A DNA stretch of 64,000 nucleotides from the NCBI GenBank assembly GCA_024742415.1, contig JANSYN010000004.1, forward strand, positions 248,001 through 312,000, written 5' to 3'. Numbering within the stretch: position 1 is the first letter of the stretch; the number at the start of each line of letters is the position of its first letter. A program made the position numbers and the translations under genes. A model generated the notes under the pieces. That model did not search any database, was not told where the DNA came from, and worked only from the letters and a program-made list of their open reading frames with translations. The DNA comes from Gammaproteobacteria bacterium (GTDB lineage: Bacteria; Pseudomonadota; Gammaproteobacteria; Pseudomonadales; Halieaceae). Of this stretch, positions 63,286 through 64,000 are shown in pieces.

Positions 63286-64000
63286 TTGGATGATCAATTC
63301 AGGCGCATAGAGCGCCTCCCGCCATATGTTTTTAACATCATCGGAGAGCTGAAGCAGCAGGCGCGCGCAGCGGGCGAGGATGTGATCGATTTCGGTATGG
63401 GTAACCCCGATCAGCCAACACCGGCGCACATTGTCGACAAGCTCATTGAGACCGCTCACCGGGGTGACACGCACCGCTATTCGCAGTCCAAGGGAATACC
63501 GCGCCTGCGCAAGGCGATCTGCGATTGGTATCTACGCCGGTATAACGTGACGCTGGATCCGGCGACCGAAGCCATCGTTACGCTGGGTTCAAAAGAGGGT
63601 CTGGCGCACCTGGCGTTGGCGACCACGGGCCCCGGAGATGCGGTGCTCGTGCCCAACCCTTCGTATCCCATTCACCCTTACGGCTTTGTTATCTCCGGTG
63701 CTGACATTCGTCACGTTCCGATGCTCGGCGATGATGAAGCGTTTTTTGCCGAGCTTGAAAAGGGCATCCTCAATAGTTGGCCGCGGCCCAAAATGCTGGT
63801 GCTGAACTTTCCGTCCAACCCCACCGCCCAGTGTGTAGAGTTGGAGTTCTATGAGCGCGTGGTGGCCATCGCTCGCGAACACTCAATCTGGGTAATCCAG
63901 GATCTGGCCTACGCCGACCTTTGCTACGACGGCTATGTTGCTCCGTCAATCCTGCAGGTTGATGGTGCACGTGAGGTGGCGGTTGAATTTTTCAGTATGT
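63286..64000 (+). CDS. alaC: alanine transaminase-like class I aminotransferase (partial, cut by window end)
   Basis: The first 238 residues are inside the window. [53 protein letters not shown] and [19 protein letters not shown] place it in the AlaC/YfdZ group of PLP-dependent aminotransferases. It would interconvert pyruvate and alanine with glutamate. The start appears to be TTG at 63286: the sequence aligns with the family from there, AGG lies 10 nt upstream, and no ATG or GTG is available in frame. The PLP lysine lies beyond the window. Confidence 0.92.
   Translation, partial: MDDQFRRIERLPPYVFNIIGELKQQARAAGEDVIDFGMGNPDQPTPAHIVDKLIETAHRGDTHRYSQSKGIPRLRKAICDWYLRRYNVTLDPATEAIVTLGSKEGLAHLALATTGPGDAVLVPNPSYPIHPYGFVISGADIRHVPMLGDDEAFFAELEKGILNSWPRPKMLVLNFPSNPTAQCVELEFYERVVAIAREHSIWVIQDLAYADLCYDGYVAPSILQVDGAREVAVEFFSM

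Overview
The window is chromosomal DNA from a Gram-negative, GC-rich gammaproteobacterium. The evidence is the order ffh-rpsP-rimM-trmD-rplS, then xerD-dsbC, the queA-tgt pair, a GlrK/QseG/GlrR signalling trio, lipoproteins and an outer-membrane beta-barrel. A marine Halieaceae-like lineage is my guess from gene content only; no search was run.

Positions 1-50083 hold a large exopolysaccharide locus of the exosortase A (XrtA)/PEP-CTERM type. From 899 to 20870 a compact plus-strand operon encodes a secretion ATPase fused to an OmpA-like domain, Wza-like export lipoprotein, Wzz-like chain-length protein, BY-kinase, outer-membrane barrel, WecB epimerase, two polysaccharide deacetylases, a FemAB-like protein, exosortase A fused to an EpsI domain, glycosyltransferases, an amidotransferase, a PaaK-like ligase and an O-antigen-ligase-like membrane protein. 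Many genes overlap by 4 bp. No PEP-CTERM substrate, priming glycosyltransferase or Wzx flippase is visible in the window.

From 21014 to 39707 lies an accessory block of mixed strands. It holds a KamA-family radical SAM enzyme with a TPR protein, two acyl carrier proteins, an AMP-forming acyl ligase, two copies each of exosortase-associated hydrolases 1 and 2, two sulfotransferases, a GT2 glycosyltransferase, an ATP-grasp/tyrosine-phosphatase fusion, a GNAT/FemAB-like protein, an asparagine synthase that has lost its glutaminase cysteine, and a secreted esterase-like hydrolase. This block is the best candidate for poorly described chemistry. I suggest, as inference, activation and transfer of an acyl or beta-amino-acyl group plus sulfation of the polysaccharide.

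From 39723 to 43049 is a GlrR/QseG/GlrK two-component operon. From 43164 to 48668 are two more exosortase-linked glycosyltransferases and all four activities for nucleotide-activated D-glycero-D-manno-heptose (GmhA, HddA, GmhB and the nucleotidyltransferase, the last two fused). A coiled-coil protein of unknown role closes the locus.

From 50492 on the window is core genome: tRNA-Leu(CAA), a small acidic protein, queA, tgt, a NIF3-like small protein, a NUDIX hydrolase, a gamma-carbonic anhydrase homologue, a DUF1289 protein, a CorC/CNNM-type membrane protein, a YpjD/CcsA-like protein, ffh, the rpsP-rimM-trmD-rplS operon, xerD, dsbC and the 5' part of an alaC-like aminotransferase cut by the right edge.
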